In this document: in pieces, positions 45,206 through 55,826 of the stretch
Layout of the letters: every line of letters begins with the position of its first letter
How positions within the stretch are numbered: position 1 is the stretch's first letter
From: Chromohalobacter nigrandesensis
GTDB lineage: Bacteria; Pseudomonadota; Gammaproteobacteria; Pseudomonadales; Halomonadaceae
DNA: 64,000 nucleotides
Assembly (NCBI RefSeq): GCF_023061285.1
Contig: NZ_JAKGAM010000006.1
Coordinates: 1-64,000 of the forward strand
Direction: 5' to 3'
Notes under the pieces: model-generated
What the model was told of the DNA's origin: nothing
The model's input: only the letters and a program-made list of their open reading frames with translations
The model's database searches: none
Program-made: the position numbers and the translations under genes

Positions 45206-45231
45206 TAAAATGCCCGGCCGAAGCCGGGCGT
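45206..45231 (-). terminator. Terminator of the BCCT transporter gene
   Basis: On the minus strand GCCCGGC-TTCG-GCCGGGC followed by ATTTTA, a 7-bp stem with a UUCG loop, about 25 nt past the stop codon. Confidence 0.85.
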
Positions 45232-45253
45232 TTCATATGCTGCAAGCGAGCTA

Positions 45254-46888
45254 TCACCCGCCTTCATGCGTATTGATACGGCGATTGACCACATTCGGAG
45301 CACGCCGATACCGCTCGGCATCGGCCAACGTTTCGGCTTCGAAGGCATCGGCGCCGACCGGCGTCTCTCCGTGGCGATGATAAAGTGCCGTCAGCATTGC
45401 CTTGCGATCCGCTCGCAGTTCCTTCACCAGCACGATGATCATGCCATAGAGAATGAAGGTAAATGGCAATGCCGCCAGTACTGCTGCGGATTGCAGCCCG
45501 TTCAAGCCTCCTGCCACCAGCAAGGTGAGACAGATCGCGGCGATCAACACGCCCCAGATAATCCGCTTCACCAAAGGCGGATTCAGCGAACCGCCATCGG
45601 TCATCTGCGAGACGATATAGGTCGCCGAATCTGCAGACGTCACCAGGAAGATGAAGATCAGAAACAGCGCCACCACCGACAGCACATTGGAGAAGGGCAT
45701 CAAGTTGAACATCTGGAACAACGCCACGGTGATGTTATCGGCCGTTGCCGAGGCCAATCCGACATCACCGGACAGTTCCATGTTGAGCGCCGCCCCACCG
45801 AATACGCCGATCCACAGGCACGCCAGCAGCGGCGGCACTATCAACACGCCGAACACATACTCCTTGATGGTACGCCCGCGCGAGACACGCGCCACGAAAG
45901 TCCCCACGAACGGCGACCAAGCGATGACCCACGCCCAGTAGAAAATCGTCCAGGTGCTCGCCCAAGTATCGTCACTATAGGGCGCGACACGCAGGCTCAT
46001 GCCCACGATGTTTTGCAGGTAATCGCCGATCCCCAAGGTGATGGTTTCGAGGATCGCCACGGTCGGTCCGGTGATCAGCACATAGAACATCAGCGCAAAA
46101 CACAGCACCATGTTGAGATTGGAAAGGCGCTTGATGCCCTTGTCCAGCCCCGACCAGGTAGACACCATGTAACACAGGAACATGGCGCCCATGATGATGA
46201 ACTGCCATTTGACGCCTTCCTCGACGCCGAACACCGCATGCAGACCACCATTGATCTGCAACACCGCCAGGCCGATGGACGTCGCCACCCCCATCACCGT
46301 GGCGACCACTGCGAACACATCCAGCGCCGGCCCTATCTTGCGCAGCTTGGGACGCTTGGCGGTCATGCTCGAAAGCACGTTGGACACCAGCCCCGCCTGC
46401 CCCTTGCGGAACTGATAATAGGCGATAATCAGCCCGACCACGGAAAACGCCGCCCACTGATGGATGCCCCAATTGAAGAAGCTATATTGAATGGCGTAGC
46501 GTGCCGCTTCCTCGGTGCCGCCTTCCATGTCACCGTAAGGCGGTTCGAGAAAGTGTGTCATCGGCTCGGCCATGCCATAAAATACCAAGCCGACGCCAAA
46601 TCCGGCCGCCAGCAGCATGCTGACCCACGAGAAAAAGCTATAGGAGGGTGAGCTATCCTGCGGGCCCAGGCGGATCTTGCCGTACTTGCTGAAAGCCAGC
46701 GTCAGCAAGAACACCACGAACCCGAAGACCGAAAACAGGTAAAACCACCCGAAGTAGTGTGAAACAGTTGATAATGCCGTCGATGCCGCCTCACCGAAGC
46801 CCTCGGGAAAGGCCGCACCGATGGCGACCAGAACCGCCACGATCAAGGCGGAGACGATGAACACGTTTTGCCTTCCAAGATTGGCCAT
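45254..46888 (-). CDS. BCCT-family betaine/choline/carnitine-type transporter
   Basis: 544 residues, 12 TM helices. AAGFGVGLVFYGMAEPMTHFLEPP is the conserved TM3 segment with the glycine stretch of Na+-coupled members. The tryptophan box is YWAWVIAWSPFVGTFVARVSRGRT in TM8. The C-terminal cytoplasmic tail is short (about 45 residues), without the long osmosensing extension of BetP. It probably imports glycine betaine, choline or ectoine in response to salt. Substrate is not resolved by sequence. Confidence 0.93.
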   Translation of the reverse strand: MANLGRQNVFIVSALIVAVLVAIGAAFPEGFGEAASTALSTVSHYFGWFYLFSVFGFVVFLLTLAFSKYGKIRLGPQDSSPSYSFFSWVSMLLAAGFGVGLVFYGMAEPMTHFLEPPYGDMEGGTEEAARYAIQYSFFNWGIHQWAAFSVVGLIIAYYQFRKGQAGLVSNVLSSMTAKRPKLRKIGPALDVFAVVATVMGVATSIGLAVLQINGGLHAVFGVEEGVKWQFIIMGAMFLCYMVSTWSGLDKGIKRLSNLNMVLCFALMFYVLITGPTVAILETITLGIGDYLQNIVGMSLRVAPYSDDTWASTWTIFYWAWVIAWSPFVGTFVARVSRGRTIKEYVFGVLIVPPLLACLWIGVFGGAALNMELSGDVGLASATADNITVALFQMFNLMPFSNVLSVVALFLIFIFLVTSADSATYIVSQMTDGGSLNPPLVKRIIWGVLIAAICLTLLVAGGLNGLQSAAVLAALPFTFILYGMIIVLVKELRADRKAMLTALYHRHGETPVGADAFEAETLADAERYRRAPNVVNRRINTHEGG

Positions 46889-47096
46889 GCAGCTATCCTC
46901 TTAGTCTCCGACGATACGATGCCTCATGCACCTCACGGGTTCTTATCACCGAGCTCGGCATACCGGCAATGGCCCAGGGAACCAAAGCCAGGTACATGAG
47001 ACCAATCGACCACGATGGCAGAATCATCGCCGCATGGCCATAACCGCATTTTATATTTAAGCAAATCAATCATTAAACTTCATTGAAGAGCCCGCT

Positions 47097-47690
47097 ATGC
47101 CGTCACCGTCCCGCCTGGCTTCCGCCACCGCTTGGCTCGAGCGTCTTTCGCATTCACGGCACACCCTGCCGCTTTTGTTTTTCGCTTCGATGCTGGAAAC
47201 TCTCCTGGTGCCGATTCCCATCGAGACCATCCTGATTCCCTGGATGCTGGCCCAGCCGCATCGTAAATGGCGCTTGGCAGGCGTGGCGCTGGCCGGCAAC
47301 TTAACCGCCGCCGCTATTGGCTACGCTCTGGGGGCCTGGGCATTGAACACCTGGGGGACAACGCTCATCCCCTGGTTCGGCGGCCAGGACGCCTATGCAG
47401 CCTTTCAGGCGCGCATGGCCAGCGACGGCTTTATGGCGGTGCTCGCGGTGGGCATCATCCCCATCCCCTTCCAGATCGCTATGCTCGCCGCCGGATCGAG
47501 TGGCTATCCCTTCCCCATGTTTCTGCTGGCATCTCTTTTTGCGCGTGGCGTGCGCTATTTTGGCCTCGCCTTGCTGGTGCATCTCGCCGGCGACGCGGCC
47601 CTATCGTTGTGGCGGCGCCACGCACGCCCTATCGGCGTGCTGGGCATCGTGTTGTTCGGCTCGTGGCTCTGGCTTCAATTCATGCCATGA
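47097..47690 (+). CDS. VTT/SNARE-associated (DedA/YqaA-like) membrane protein
   Basis: 197 residues, about five TM helices. FASMLETLLVPIPIETILIPWMLAQP near the N-terminus and ARGVRYFGLALLV near the C-terminus match the YqaA branch of the VTT/DedA family, proposed lipid flippases or transporters. Likely inner-membrane; substrate unknown. Confidence 0.82.
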   Translation: MPSPSRLASATAWLERLSHSRHTLPLLFFASMLETLLVPIPIETILIPWMLAQPHRKWRLAGVALAGNLTAAAIGYALGAWALNTWGTTLIPWFGGQDAYAAFQARMASDGFMAVLAVGIIPIPFQIAMLAAGSSGYPFPMFLLASLFARGVRYFGLALLVHLAGDAALSLWRRHARPIGVLGIVLFGSWLWLQFMP

Positions 47691-47780
47691 GCGCGCCCAC
47701 GACCTTGAGTTATGCCTTCGTCATCCCAACAGAAAGGAAATATTGAGGACGCTAACGTTCACCCTATCCAAGAGGCCATC

Positions 47781-48776
47781 ATGAGCCGACTCTCGCAAAT
47801 TCCGCTGTCCGTGCTCGATCTTGCCCCGATCTCGCATGACGGCACGCCCGCCGAGACCTTCGAACGCACGGTCGATCTCGCCCAGCTCACCGATACCCTG
47901 GGCTACAATCGCTATTGGCTGGCCGAGCATCACAACATCGACGGTATCGCCAGTGCTGCCACGTCCCTGCTCATCGGTCATGTCGCCGGCAAGACACAAC
48001 GCATCCGCGTAGGCAGTGGCGGCATCATGCTGCCCAATCACCCGCCACTGGTGGTCGCCGAACAGTTCGGCACGCTGGAGACGCTATATCCGGGGCGCAT
48101 CGATCTCGGCCTGGGGCGCGCACCCGGCTCCGACGGCGTGACCATGCAGGCCATGCGTCGCAACCCGCGCGCAGGCGTGAATGACTTCCCCGACCGCCTG
48201 GCCGAGCTACGCGGCTACCTGGGCGACGCCCTGCCCGACCAGCGTGTCAAGGCGGTGCCCGGTCAGGGTACGCATGTCCCCCTCTGGCTACTGGGCTCCA
48301 GCGACTTCAGCGCGCGTCTTGCCGCACAGCTTGGCTTGCCGTTCGCCTTCGCCGGCCAGTTCGCACCGGGCTATATGCTCGAGGCCATCCAGCTCTATCG
48401 GCAAATGTTCCAGCCCTCCGAGGTGCTGGACGCGCCTTACGTGATGCTAGGCATCCCGCTGGTTGCCGCCGACAGCGACGCACATGCGCAGTATCTGGCT
48501 ACCACCCAGCAGCAGAAGTTTCTCAACCTGATTCGCGGCAAGAGCACGCGGACCCTGCCCCCCGTCGAGGCCCTCGACTGGTCGCCGCAGGAACGCGCCA
48601 TGGTCAGTCAGAACCTCGGCGCTTCCATCGTCGGCGGTCCCGAGACGATCCGCGACGAACTCGAAAACTTCCTGGCGCATACCCAGGCCGACGAACTGAT
48701 GATCAACGGTGATTTCTACGACCATGACGACCGTCGTCGCTCGTACGAGATTCTCGCCGACGTCTGGAAAGGCTAA
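47781..48776 (+). CDS. LLM-class flavin-dependent oxidoreductase (luciferase-like)
   Basis: 331 residues. Bacterial luciferase-like TIM barrel of the group-1 alkane/LuxA-type without the non-fluorescent insert. Signatures are [80 protein letters not shown], as in E. coli YhbW. Uses reduced FMN; substrate unknown. AGAGG precedes the ATG at 47781. Confidence 0.9.
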   Translation: MSRLSQIPLSVLDLAPISHDGTPAETFERTVDLAQLTDTLGYNRYWLAEHHNIDGIASAATSLLIGHVAGKTQRIRVGSGGIMLPNHPPLVVAEQFGTLETLYPGRIDLGLGRAPGSDGVTMQAMRRNPRAGVNDFPDRLAELRGYLGDALPDQRVKAVPGQGTHVPLWLLGSSDFSARLAAQLGLPFAFAGQFAPGYMLEAIQLYRQMFQPSEVLDAPYVMLGIPLVAADSDAHAQYLATTQQQKFLNLIRGKSTRTLPPVEALDWSPQERAMVSQNLGASIVGGPETIRDELENFLAHTQADELMINGDFYDHDDRRRSYEILADVWKG

Positions 48777-48803
48777 GACTCGCACCACTCATCTGCCCAG
48801 ATG

Positions 48804-48838
48804 CAAAAGGCCGGCGTCAGCCGGCCTCCTTTTTGCGT
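48804..48838. terminator. Bidirectional terminator between the LLM gene and tal
   Basis: GGCCGGC-GTCA-GCCGGCC, a 7-bp GC stem, followed by TCCTTTTTG on the plus strand and preceded by AAAA, which gives a short T-run on the minus strand. Confidence 0.88.
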
Positions 48839-48872
48839 GTTCACGAAACACTAATCCGCCTGCAAGCGAGCC

Positions 48873-49823
48873 TCACCCCAGCCGTGCGGCGAGTTTCTCT
48901 TCCAGCGTCGCCTGATCGTCGGCGAAGCGGCGAATGCCTTCGGCGAGTTTCTCGGTGGCCATGGCATCCTGGTTGAGTCCCCAGCGGAACGAGGCCTCGT
49001 CCAGCAGGGCGAGGCGCTCGCTGGCATCCCCGACGTCACTGATCTTGCGCTCGATCTCGTTTTCCTCGGCCTCGAGTTCCTCGAGCAGCGCCGGCGAAAT
49101 AGTCAGGCGATTGCAGCCAGCCAGGCCCAGGATCTGGCCCTTGGTACGGAAACTGGCGCCCATGACCACGGTGTCGTAGCGGTAGCGGCTGGCGATGTCG
49201 CATACCTCGCGCACGAACACCACGCCCGGGTCTTCCTCCGGGGTGTATTCCTGCCCAGTCTTCTGCTTGTACCAGTCGGTGACACGGCCCACGAAGGGCG
49301 AGATGAGATGCACCCCGGCGTCGAAGCAGGCCCGGGCCTGCGCCTTGGAGAACAGCAGCGTCAGATTGCACTGAATGCCTTCCTTCTCGAGCTGCTCGGC
49401 GGCGCGGATGCCTTCCCAGGTCGAAGCCAGCTTGATCAGCACGCGTTCACGGCCGATCCCGCGCTGCTCGTAAAGCTCGATGAGGCGGTGCGCCTTCTTG
49501 ATGCTCGCCTCGCGGTCGAAGGACAGCTTGGCGGCGACTTCCGTGGACACACGCCCCGGAATCAGCTGCGTGATCTCACTGCCCATGGCGACGGATAAAC
49601 GGTCCACTGCCTCGTCGACCCGAGCCTGGGGATCGGCGATATCGGCCTTGACCTGCGCCAGCGTCTCGTCGATCAGCGCTTGATAGCCGGGCAGCTCGAA
49701 GGCCTTGAGGATCAGCGAAGGATTGGTCGTGGCATCGTGCGGCTGATAGCGCTTGATCGCCTCGAGATCGCCGGTATCGGCGACCACCATCGAAAGTTGC
49801 TTGAGAGCCTCGAGTTGCGTCAT
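48873..49823 (-). CDS. tal: Transaldolase
   Basis: 316 residues, TalB type. Schiff-base Lys131 lies in [32 protein letters not shown] and NLTLLFS are conserved. Transfers dihydroxyacetone units between sugar phosphates in the pentose phosphate pathway. Placed directly after xylB in the polyol operon, where it can feed xylulose 5-phosphate derived carbon into central metabolism. Confidence 0.96.
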   Translation of the reverse strand: MTQLEALKQLSMVVADTGDLEAIKRYQPHDATTNPSLILKAFELPGYQALIDETLAQVKADIADPQARVDEAVDRLSVAMGSEITQLIPGRVSTEVAAKLSFDREASIKKAHRLIELYEQRGIGRERVLIKLASTWEGIRAAEQLEKEGIQCNLTLLFSKAQARACFDAGVHLISPFVGRVTDWYKQKTGQEYTPEEDPGVVFVREVCDIASRYRYDTVVMGASFRTKGQILGLAGCNRLTISPALLEELEAEENEIERKISDVGDASERLALLDEASFRWGLNQDAMATEKLAEGIRRFADDQATLEEKLAARLG

Positions 49824-49862
49824 GGCAAATATCCTGTAACGAAAAGGGTCATGGGTCGCGTC

Positions 49863-51359
49863 TCATGGCGCGACGTCGTAGCGTTCGGCCAGCGCCTGAC
49901 GGTAACGCTGGTAGAGTTCCTGGTAACGGCGCACCGACTCGCCACGCGGACGGGTCAGGGTATCGAGATCCACCTCGACGAGGCGTTCGGTCAATGCCGC
50001 CAGCGACTCGCCCTGCCCACGCGCCAGGGTATCGCACCAGGCGGCCTGAATCGCCCCGCCCAAGGCGGCGGCTTCGGTAATGCGGGGACAGATCACGTCG
50101 ACATCCAGCACATCGGCGACGATCTGGCGCCAGACGGCACTCTTGGCGCCACCACCGACCAGACGGACTTGGCTGGCCTGCGATGCCAGCTCGTCCAAGC
50201 GTTCGAACCCATAGCGTAGCCCGAACGTCGTCCCTTCGACTACCGCGCGACAGAGATTGTCCGCCGTCGTGTTGAGGCTCGTCATGCCCTCGAAGCTGGC
50301 GGTGGCGTGTGGCAGCGCCGGCACACGCTCGCCATTGAAGAAAGGCAACGCCATAACGCCCTCGGCGCCCAGCGGGGCTCGAGCCACGCGCTCACCGAAG
50401 GTCGCCAGATCGAAACCCAAAAGCTCGCGCACCTTGGTCGTCGCCGAAGTCACGTTCATGGTGCAGATAAGCGGTAACCAGCCACCGTGGCTGGCGCAGA
50501 AATTGGCAACCTGGGCGTCCTCGGCCTCCACCGACACGGCCGAGTAGGCGTACACGGTTCCCGAGGTACCCAGGCTCAGGGTCACCATGCCGGGGGCGAT
50601 ATTGCCGGTGCCGATGGCCGCCATCATGTTATCGCCGCCGCCACTGGACACCAGCACGTCATCGCCGAGGCCCAACAGGCGCGCGACCTCGGGACGTACC
50701 GTGCCTACTGGCGCGTGAGAGTCGATCAAACGCGGCAGTACCGCTTCCGGGGACAGTTCCGGCGCCATGATCTGGAACACATCATGCCGCCACTCACGCG
50801 CGCGGGTATCGAAATATCCGGTGCCGGAGGCATCGCCGCACTCGGCGACACGCTCGCCGGTCAGCCAGAAGTTCAGATAATCGTGGGGCAACAGCAAGGT
50901 GGCGATACGCTGGTAGGCGTCGGGATGCGTGTCGCGCAACCAGGCGACTTTCGAGGCCGTATAGCCGGTTTGCAGTACCAGCCCCAGCTTGTCCAGACAG
51001 CTTTCCCGGCCGCCCAGGCGCTCGATCAGCGCCTCGTTGTGCAGTGCCGTTTCGGTATCGCACCACAGTTTCGCGGGATGCAGTGGCTGGCCATCGGCAT
51101 CCAGCGCCACCATGCCGTGCTGCTGCCCCGAGACGCCGATGGCGCGGATGTCGCGCGCATCGATACGCGCCTCACTCACCGCCTCGTGGAACGCCTCGGT
51201 CAAGGCCGATATCCATTCGCTAACGTCCTGCTCACGCTTGCCGTTATCGCCTTCGATCAAATGATGCGGACGGCTGGCCTCGCCCAGGATCGCCGCGCGC
51301 TCGATATCGACCACCACCACCTTGGTGCTCTGCGTTCCACAATCCACGCCAACGTACAT
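49863..51359 (-). CDS. xylB: Xylulokinase
   Basis: 498 residues, FGGY kinase. MYVGVDCGTQSTKVVVVD (phosphate 1), LSLGTSGTVYAYSAVS (phosphate 2) and GGGAKSAVWRQIVADVLD (adenosine motif) are in order; Asp in GVSGQQHGMVALD aligns with the substrate-binding region. AGGAGAG precedes the start. Phosphorylates D-xylulose, the product of arabinitol oxidation by the neighbouring dehydrogenase. Confidence 0.94.
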   Translation of the reverse strand: MYVGVDCGTQSTKVVVVDIERAAILGEASRPHHLIEGDNGKREQDVSEWISALTEAFHEAVSEARIDARDIRAIGVSGQQHGMVALDADGQPLHPAKLWCDTETALHNEALIERLGGRESCLDKLGLVLQTGYTASKVAWLRDTHPDAYQRIATLLLPHDYLNFWLTGERVAECGDASGTGYFDTRAREWRHDVFQIMAPELSPEAVLPRLIDSHAPVGTVRPEVARLLGLGDDVLVSSGGGDNMMAAIGTGNIAPGMVTLSLGTSGTVYAYSAVSVEAEDAQVANFCASHGGWLPLICTMNVTSATTKVRELLGFDLATFGERVARAPLGAEGVMALPFFNGERVPALPHATASFEGMTSLNTTADNLCRAVVEGTTFGLRYGFERLDELASQASQVRLVGGGAKSAVWRQIVADVLDVDVICPRITEAAALGGAIQAAWCDTLARGQGESLAALTERLVEVDLDTLTRPRGESVRRYQELYQRYRQALAERYDVAP

Positions 51360-51419
51360 GTTCTCTCCTTCTTGTAACGCCACGTTGCATTATCCGCACG
51401 AGGCGGAACCTTCATCGCG

Positions 51420-52904
51420 TCACGCCAGACGCCCCTCGGCCACGGCACGCAGCGTCTCACGCGCGCCCTCGGCATGCAGGGACGCAAGTGCCTGCAGATA
51501 AGCATCGCGGAAACGTGCGTTCTCCGCCAGGTCACCGAACAAGGCATGCTGCTCGATGAACGCCGTGGGATGGATACGATTGTCGCTGGCCACCGCCATC
51601 AAACGCTCCTTGAGACGATCGACGACCTCGATCGGTTGGCCCTGTTCGTCGACCCCTTCAGCATAGCGCGCCCAGCTGGCCACCACGGCGGCGCTACGCT
51701 GGATCTCGCCGCCACGCGCGAGCTGTTCGCGGATCACCGGCAACAGCCACTTGGGAATGCGGTCCGAGCTTTCCGCGCATAGCCGCGCCAGGGTGTCCTT
51801 GATCTCGGGATTGGCGAAGCGCTCGATCAGGGTGCGCTTGTAGGCGTCAAGATCCACACCGGGGACCGGGGACAGGGTCGGCGTGGCCTCGCGATTCATG
51901 TAATCGAGCAGGAAGTCGACGAACAATGGATCCTGGCACACCTCATGGGCATAACGGTAACCCGCCAGGTATCCGAAATAGGTCAGCGCCTGATGACTGG
52001 CATTGAGCAGACGCAACTTCATCAGTTCATAGGGCACGACGTCGTCGACCATCTGCACGTCGACCTGTTCGTAGGGCGGGCGCCCTTCAGGGAAGCGATC
52101 CTCGAGGACCCATTGAGTGAAGGGCTCGCAGACCACCGGCCATTGGTCCTCGACGTCGAAACGCTCGGCGAGCGCGGCGCTATCATCGGGCGTCGTCACC
52201 GGCGTGATGCGATCGACCATGGCATTGGGAAATGCCACTTGGGTGTCCATCCATGCGCCGAGCGCCGGATCCAGGGCACGCGCATGGGCGGTGAACATCT
52301 TGCGGGCGACATCGCCATTGCCCTCGATGTTGTCGCAGGACATCACCGTAAACGGCGCGATACCCCGTTCGCGACGCCGCTTGAGCGCCGCGACGACCAG
52401 CCCGAAGGTAGTGCGTGGCGCTTCGGGCGTGGCCAGGTCCTGGCGCACCTCGGGGGTGGTGAGATCATATTCGCCAGTGATGTGATCGACGTTGTAACCG
52501 CCCTCGGTCACCGTCAACGAGACGATGCGAATCGCGGGGTCGCTCATGGTCTCGATGACCATATCGGGGGCCTCGGGCGCGTACAGATAATCGACGATCG
52601 AGCCGATCACACGCGCCTCGTACCGTCCGTCGGGATGCTTGACCATCAGCGTGTAGAGATGATCCTGCGCCGCCAGAGCATCGCGCATACGCACATCGCC
52701 CGGCATCACGCCGACGCCGATGATGCCCCAATCCAGTGCCTCACCACGATTCATCAACGTATCGAGATACATCGCCTGATGGGCGCGATGGAAGCCACCC
52801 ACACCGATGTGAACGATGCCCGGTGTCACGCTATCGCGGTCATAGGCAGGCACGGCGATATCGGCCGCTAGATGTTGCAGGTTGTCGTTATTGAGTCGGG
52901 TCAT
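51420..52904 (-). CDS. mtlK: Mannitol/arabinitol 2-dehydrogenase (polyol-specific long-chain dehydrogenase)
   Basis: 494 residues, PSLDR family. The NAD motif PGIVHIGVGGFHRAHQAMYLD is at about 28-48. The catalytic Lys is in MKLRLLNASHQALTYFGYLAG, and EGNGD/CDNIEGNG is conserved. Oxidises D-mannitol to fructose and D-arabinitol to xylulose; with xylB beside it, both uses fit. AGGAGATATTC gives the start at 52904. Confidence 0.9.
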   Translation of the reverse strand: MTRLNNDNLQHLAADIAVPAYDRDSVTPGIVHIGVGGFHRAHQAMYLDTLMNRGEALDWGIIGVGVMPGDVRMRDALAAQDHLYTLMVKHPDGRYEARVIGSIVDYLYAPEAPDMVIETMSDPAIRIVSLTVTEGGYNVDHITGEYDLTTPEVRQDLATPEAPRTTFGLVVAALKRRRERGIAPFTVMSCDNIEGNGDVARKMFTAHARALDPALGAWMDTQVAFPNAMVDRITPVTTPDDSAALAERFDVEDQWPVVCEPFTQWVLEDRFPEGRPPYEQVDVQMVDDVVPYELMKLRLLNASHQALTYFGYLAGYRYAHEVCQDPLFVDFLLDYMNREATPTLSPVPGVDLDAYKRTLIERFANPEIKDTLARLCAESSDRIPKWLLPVIREQLARGGEIQRSAAVVASWARYAEGVDEQGQPIEVVDRLKERLMAVASDNRIHPTAFIEQHALFGDLAENARFRDAYLQALASLHAEGARETLRAVAEGRLA

Positions 52905-53021
52905 GAATATCTCCTGCCGTGGGCGGCGAATGCTTCGCCTGTGGGTCTTTGAGTGCTCGGTCGCTTGCAAACCAGTGCAGACCGGCAGCAACGGAGGCGG
53001 CCTTGATTTCCCGAAACGCCT

Positions 53022-53118
53022 TCAGCGCATCCAATTGCCGCCGTCGATATTCAACGTCTGGGCCACCACGTAGTCGCTGTCATCACTGGGTTGTGAGAGA
53101 TACGACACGTGGCCGCCT
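53022..53118 (-). pseudogene. C-terminal remnant of a short-chain polyol dehydrogenase
   Basis: On the minus strand about 31 codons end in SDDSDYVVAQTLNIDGGNWMR and a stop. This is the highly conserved C-terminus of SDR sorbitol/L-iditol dehydrogenases (SmoS/PolS). The frame begins directly after the HAD phosphatase stop, with no start codon, Rossmann motif or Ser-Tyr-Lys site. The gene has lost its first 220 or so codons. An intact copy occupies this operon position in alphaproteobacterial polyol clusters. Confidence 0.82.
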
Positions 53119-53808
53119 AGCGCGCACCCGGTCGCTCATCACGCCAGCGCTGTACCAGCGCGCCGAGTTCCGCCATGTGCGTGAGCACCTGCCAGGCACC
53201 GGCCTCGCGTAGCCGCTCTTCGTGGCCGGATTCGATATGGCTGGCGCCGGTAAAGCCGATCACCGTCATGCCGGCGGCACATGCCGCACGGGCACCGGAC
53301 ACGCTGTCTTCGATGACCAGGCAGGCCTCGGGGACCACCCCGAGACTCTGCGCCGCCAATCGGTAGACGTCCGGCGCCGGCTTGGGGCGCGCGACCTGTT
53401 CAGCAGTGAACAGCGGCGCCTTGCCGAGCAGTGCATCGAGTCCGGTGTTGGCCAGCGAGTCGACGACGCGGCGGCGGCGACTGTTGGAGACGATCGCCAG
53501 TGGCAAATCGAGCGCCTCGATGGCAGCCGCCACGCCGGCCATCGCCTCGAGTTCCTCGGCCAGGCGCATCTCGATCGCCGCATCGATACGCGTCAAGGCG
53601 TCATCGGGCAACGCATAGCCACTGTGGGCGGCGAGATGCTCGAGAATCGCCTGGGTGGTCATGCCTAACGCATGGCGCAGCTCATCGCCGATAGCCAAGT
53701 CGGGTAACCAAGCCGTCAGACACTCGTGTAGCACCGCCTCGGCGATGGCTTCGCTGTCGACCAGCACGCCATCGCAATCGAAGATCAGCATCTCCATGGG
53801 CGACTCCA

Positions 53809-53812
<4 letters not shown>
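53117..53812 (-). CDS. HAD-superfamily phosphatase (beta-phosphoglucomutase-like)
   Basis: 231 residues. Catalytic Asp12 and Asp14 in [22 protein letters not shown] holds motif II Ser, [10 protein letters not shown] motif III Lys, and [17 protein letters not shown] motif IV. A helical cap lies at about 25-85. Polyol operons often carry such an enzyme, probably a sugar-phosphate phosphatase that prevents phosphate ester build-up. The start overlaps the ATPase gene stop by 4 bases (ATGA); Met7 is an alternative. Confidence 0.88.
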
Positions 53813-54951
<1,139 letters not shown>

Positions 54952-54962
54952 GGCGGAATTCC

Positions 54963-55748
54963 TTATTTGACGGCGCCGAAGGTGAGACCACGAACCATCT
55001 GTTTCTGGGTCATCCAACCGAAGATCAGGATCGGCGCGATGGCCAGCGTCGAGGCGGCGGATAACTTGGCCCAGAACAGCCCTTCGGGACTCGAGAAGGA
55101 GGCGATGAAAGCAGTCAGCGGGGCAGCATCCGAGGTCGTCAGGTTGAGGCTCCAGAAGGCCTCGTTCCAGCTCAGGATGACCGACAACAGCCCGGTGGAA
55201 GCGATCCCCGGCAGGGTCAGCGGCAACAACAGGTAGAGCACTTCCTGCAGAGTACCAGCACCGTCCATGCGCCCCGCTTCGAGGATGTCCTTGGGAATAT
55301 CCTTGAAGAAGGTGTAAAGCATCCACACCACGATCGGCAGGTTCATCAGCATGTAGACGATGGTTAGTCCGAGCGGCGAGTCGAGCAGCCCCATGTCGCG
55401 GAACAACAGATAGACCGGCATCAGTACACCCACCGGTGGCAGCATCTTGGTGGAAAGCATCCACAGCAGCGTGCCGCCGATCACGCTGACCGCCAGCACC
55501 CAGCCGACCAGCAGCAGCGTGTTGCCCATCACCGTCCACAAGGCCGGGTCGGTGAGCAGATAGGTGTAATTGTCCCAGCCGGCGAAGCCGGAAATCATGG
55601 GGTTGATCAGGTTATAGCGCTGGAAGGAGAACCACAGGGTCATGCCCAGCGGCACCAGCATCCACAGCAGCAACAGGGTAACCGCCGGGCCCTGCAGGAA
55701 CAGGTTGCGGAAGCCGCCGACGGTTCGTCCAGACGTTCTCTCGCGCAT
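54963..55748 (-). CDS. Chimeric polyol ABC permease (SmoF front joined to SmoG back)
   Basis: 261 residues. Residues 1 to about 93 ([28 protein letters not shown]..., TMs 1-2) look like the N-terminus of the first permease, SmoF. From about residue 95 ([29 protein letters not shown]) to the end it matches the C-terminal two thirds of the second permease, SmoG, including the EAGRMDGAG ATPase-coupling loop. The shared GGTLL-type sequence at the join suggests an in-frame deletion of one SmoF C-terminus and one SmoG N-terminus. Normal operons have two separate permeases of about 280-300 residues. Frame, stop and MRER start are intact, so function as a homodimer is possible but unproven. Confidence 0.72.
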   Translation of the reverse strand: MRERTSGRTVGGFRNLFLQGPAVTLLLLWMLVPLGMTLWFSFQRYNLINPMISGFAGWDNYTYLLTDPALWTVMGNTLLLVGWVLAVSVIGGTLLWMLSTKMLPPVGVLMPVYLLFRDMGLLDSPLGLTIVYMLMNLPIVVWMLYTFFKDIPKDILEAGRMDGAGTLQEVLYLLLPLTLPGIASTGLLSVILSWNEAFWSLNLTTSDAAPLTAFIASFSSPEGLFWAKLSAASTLAIAPILIFGWMTQKQMVRGLTFGAVK

Positions 55749-55826
55749 GGGAATGCCCTACTGAAGGAAACGAGTCGGAAAATGCGGCCGGAGCATGACG
55801 ATCCGGCCGATGTGGGACGCTATCTG

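Noticed and set aside
54952..55539. An N-terminal extension of the ATPase gene over the permease gene
   Set aside because: The sequence is low-complexity Arg/His/Gly text in the wrong frame; Met at 54951 starts the true ATPase.
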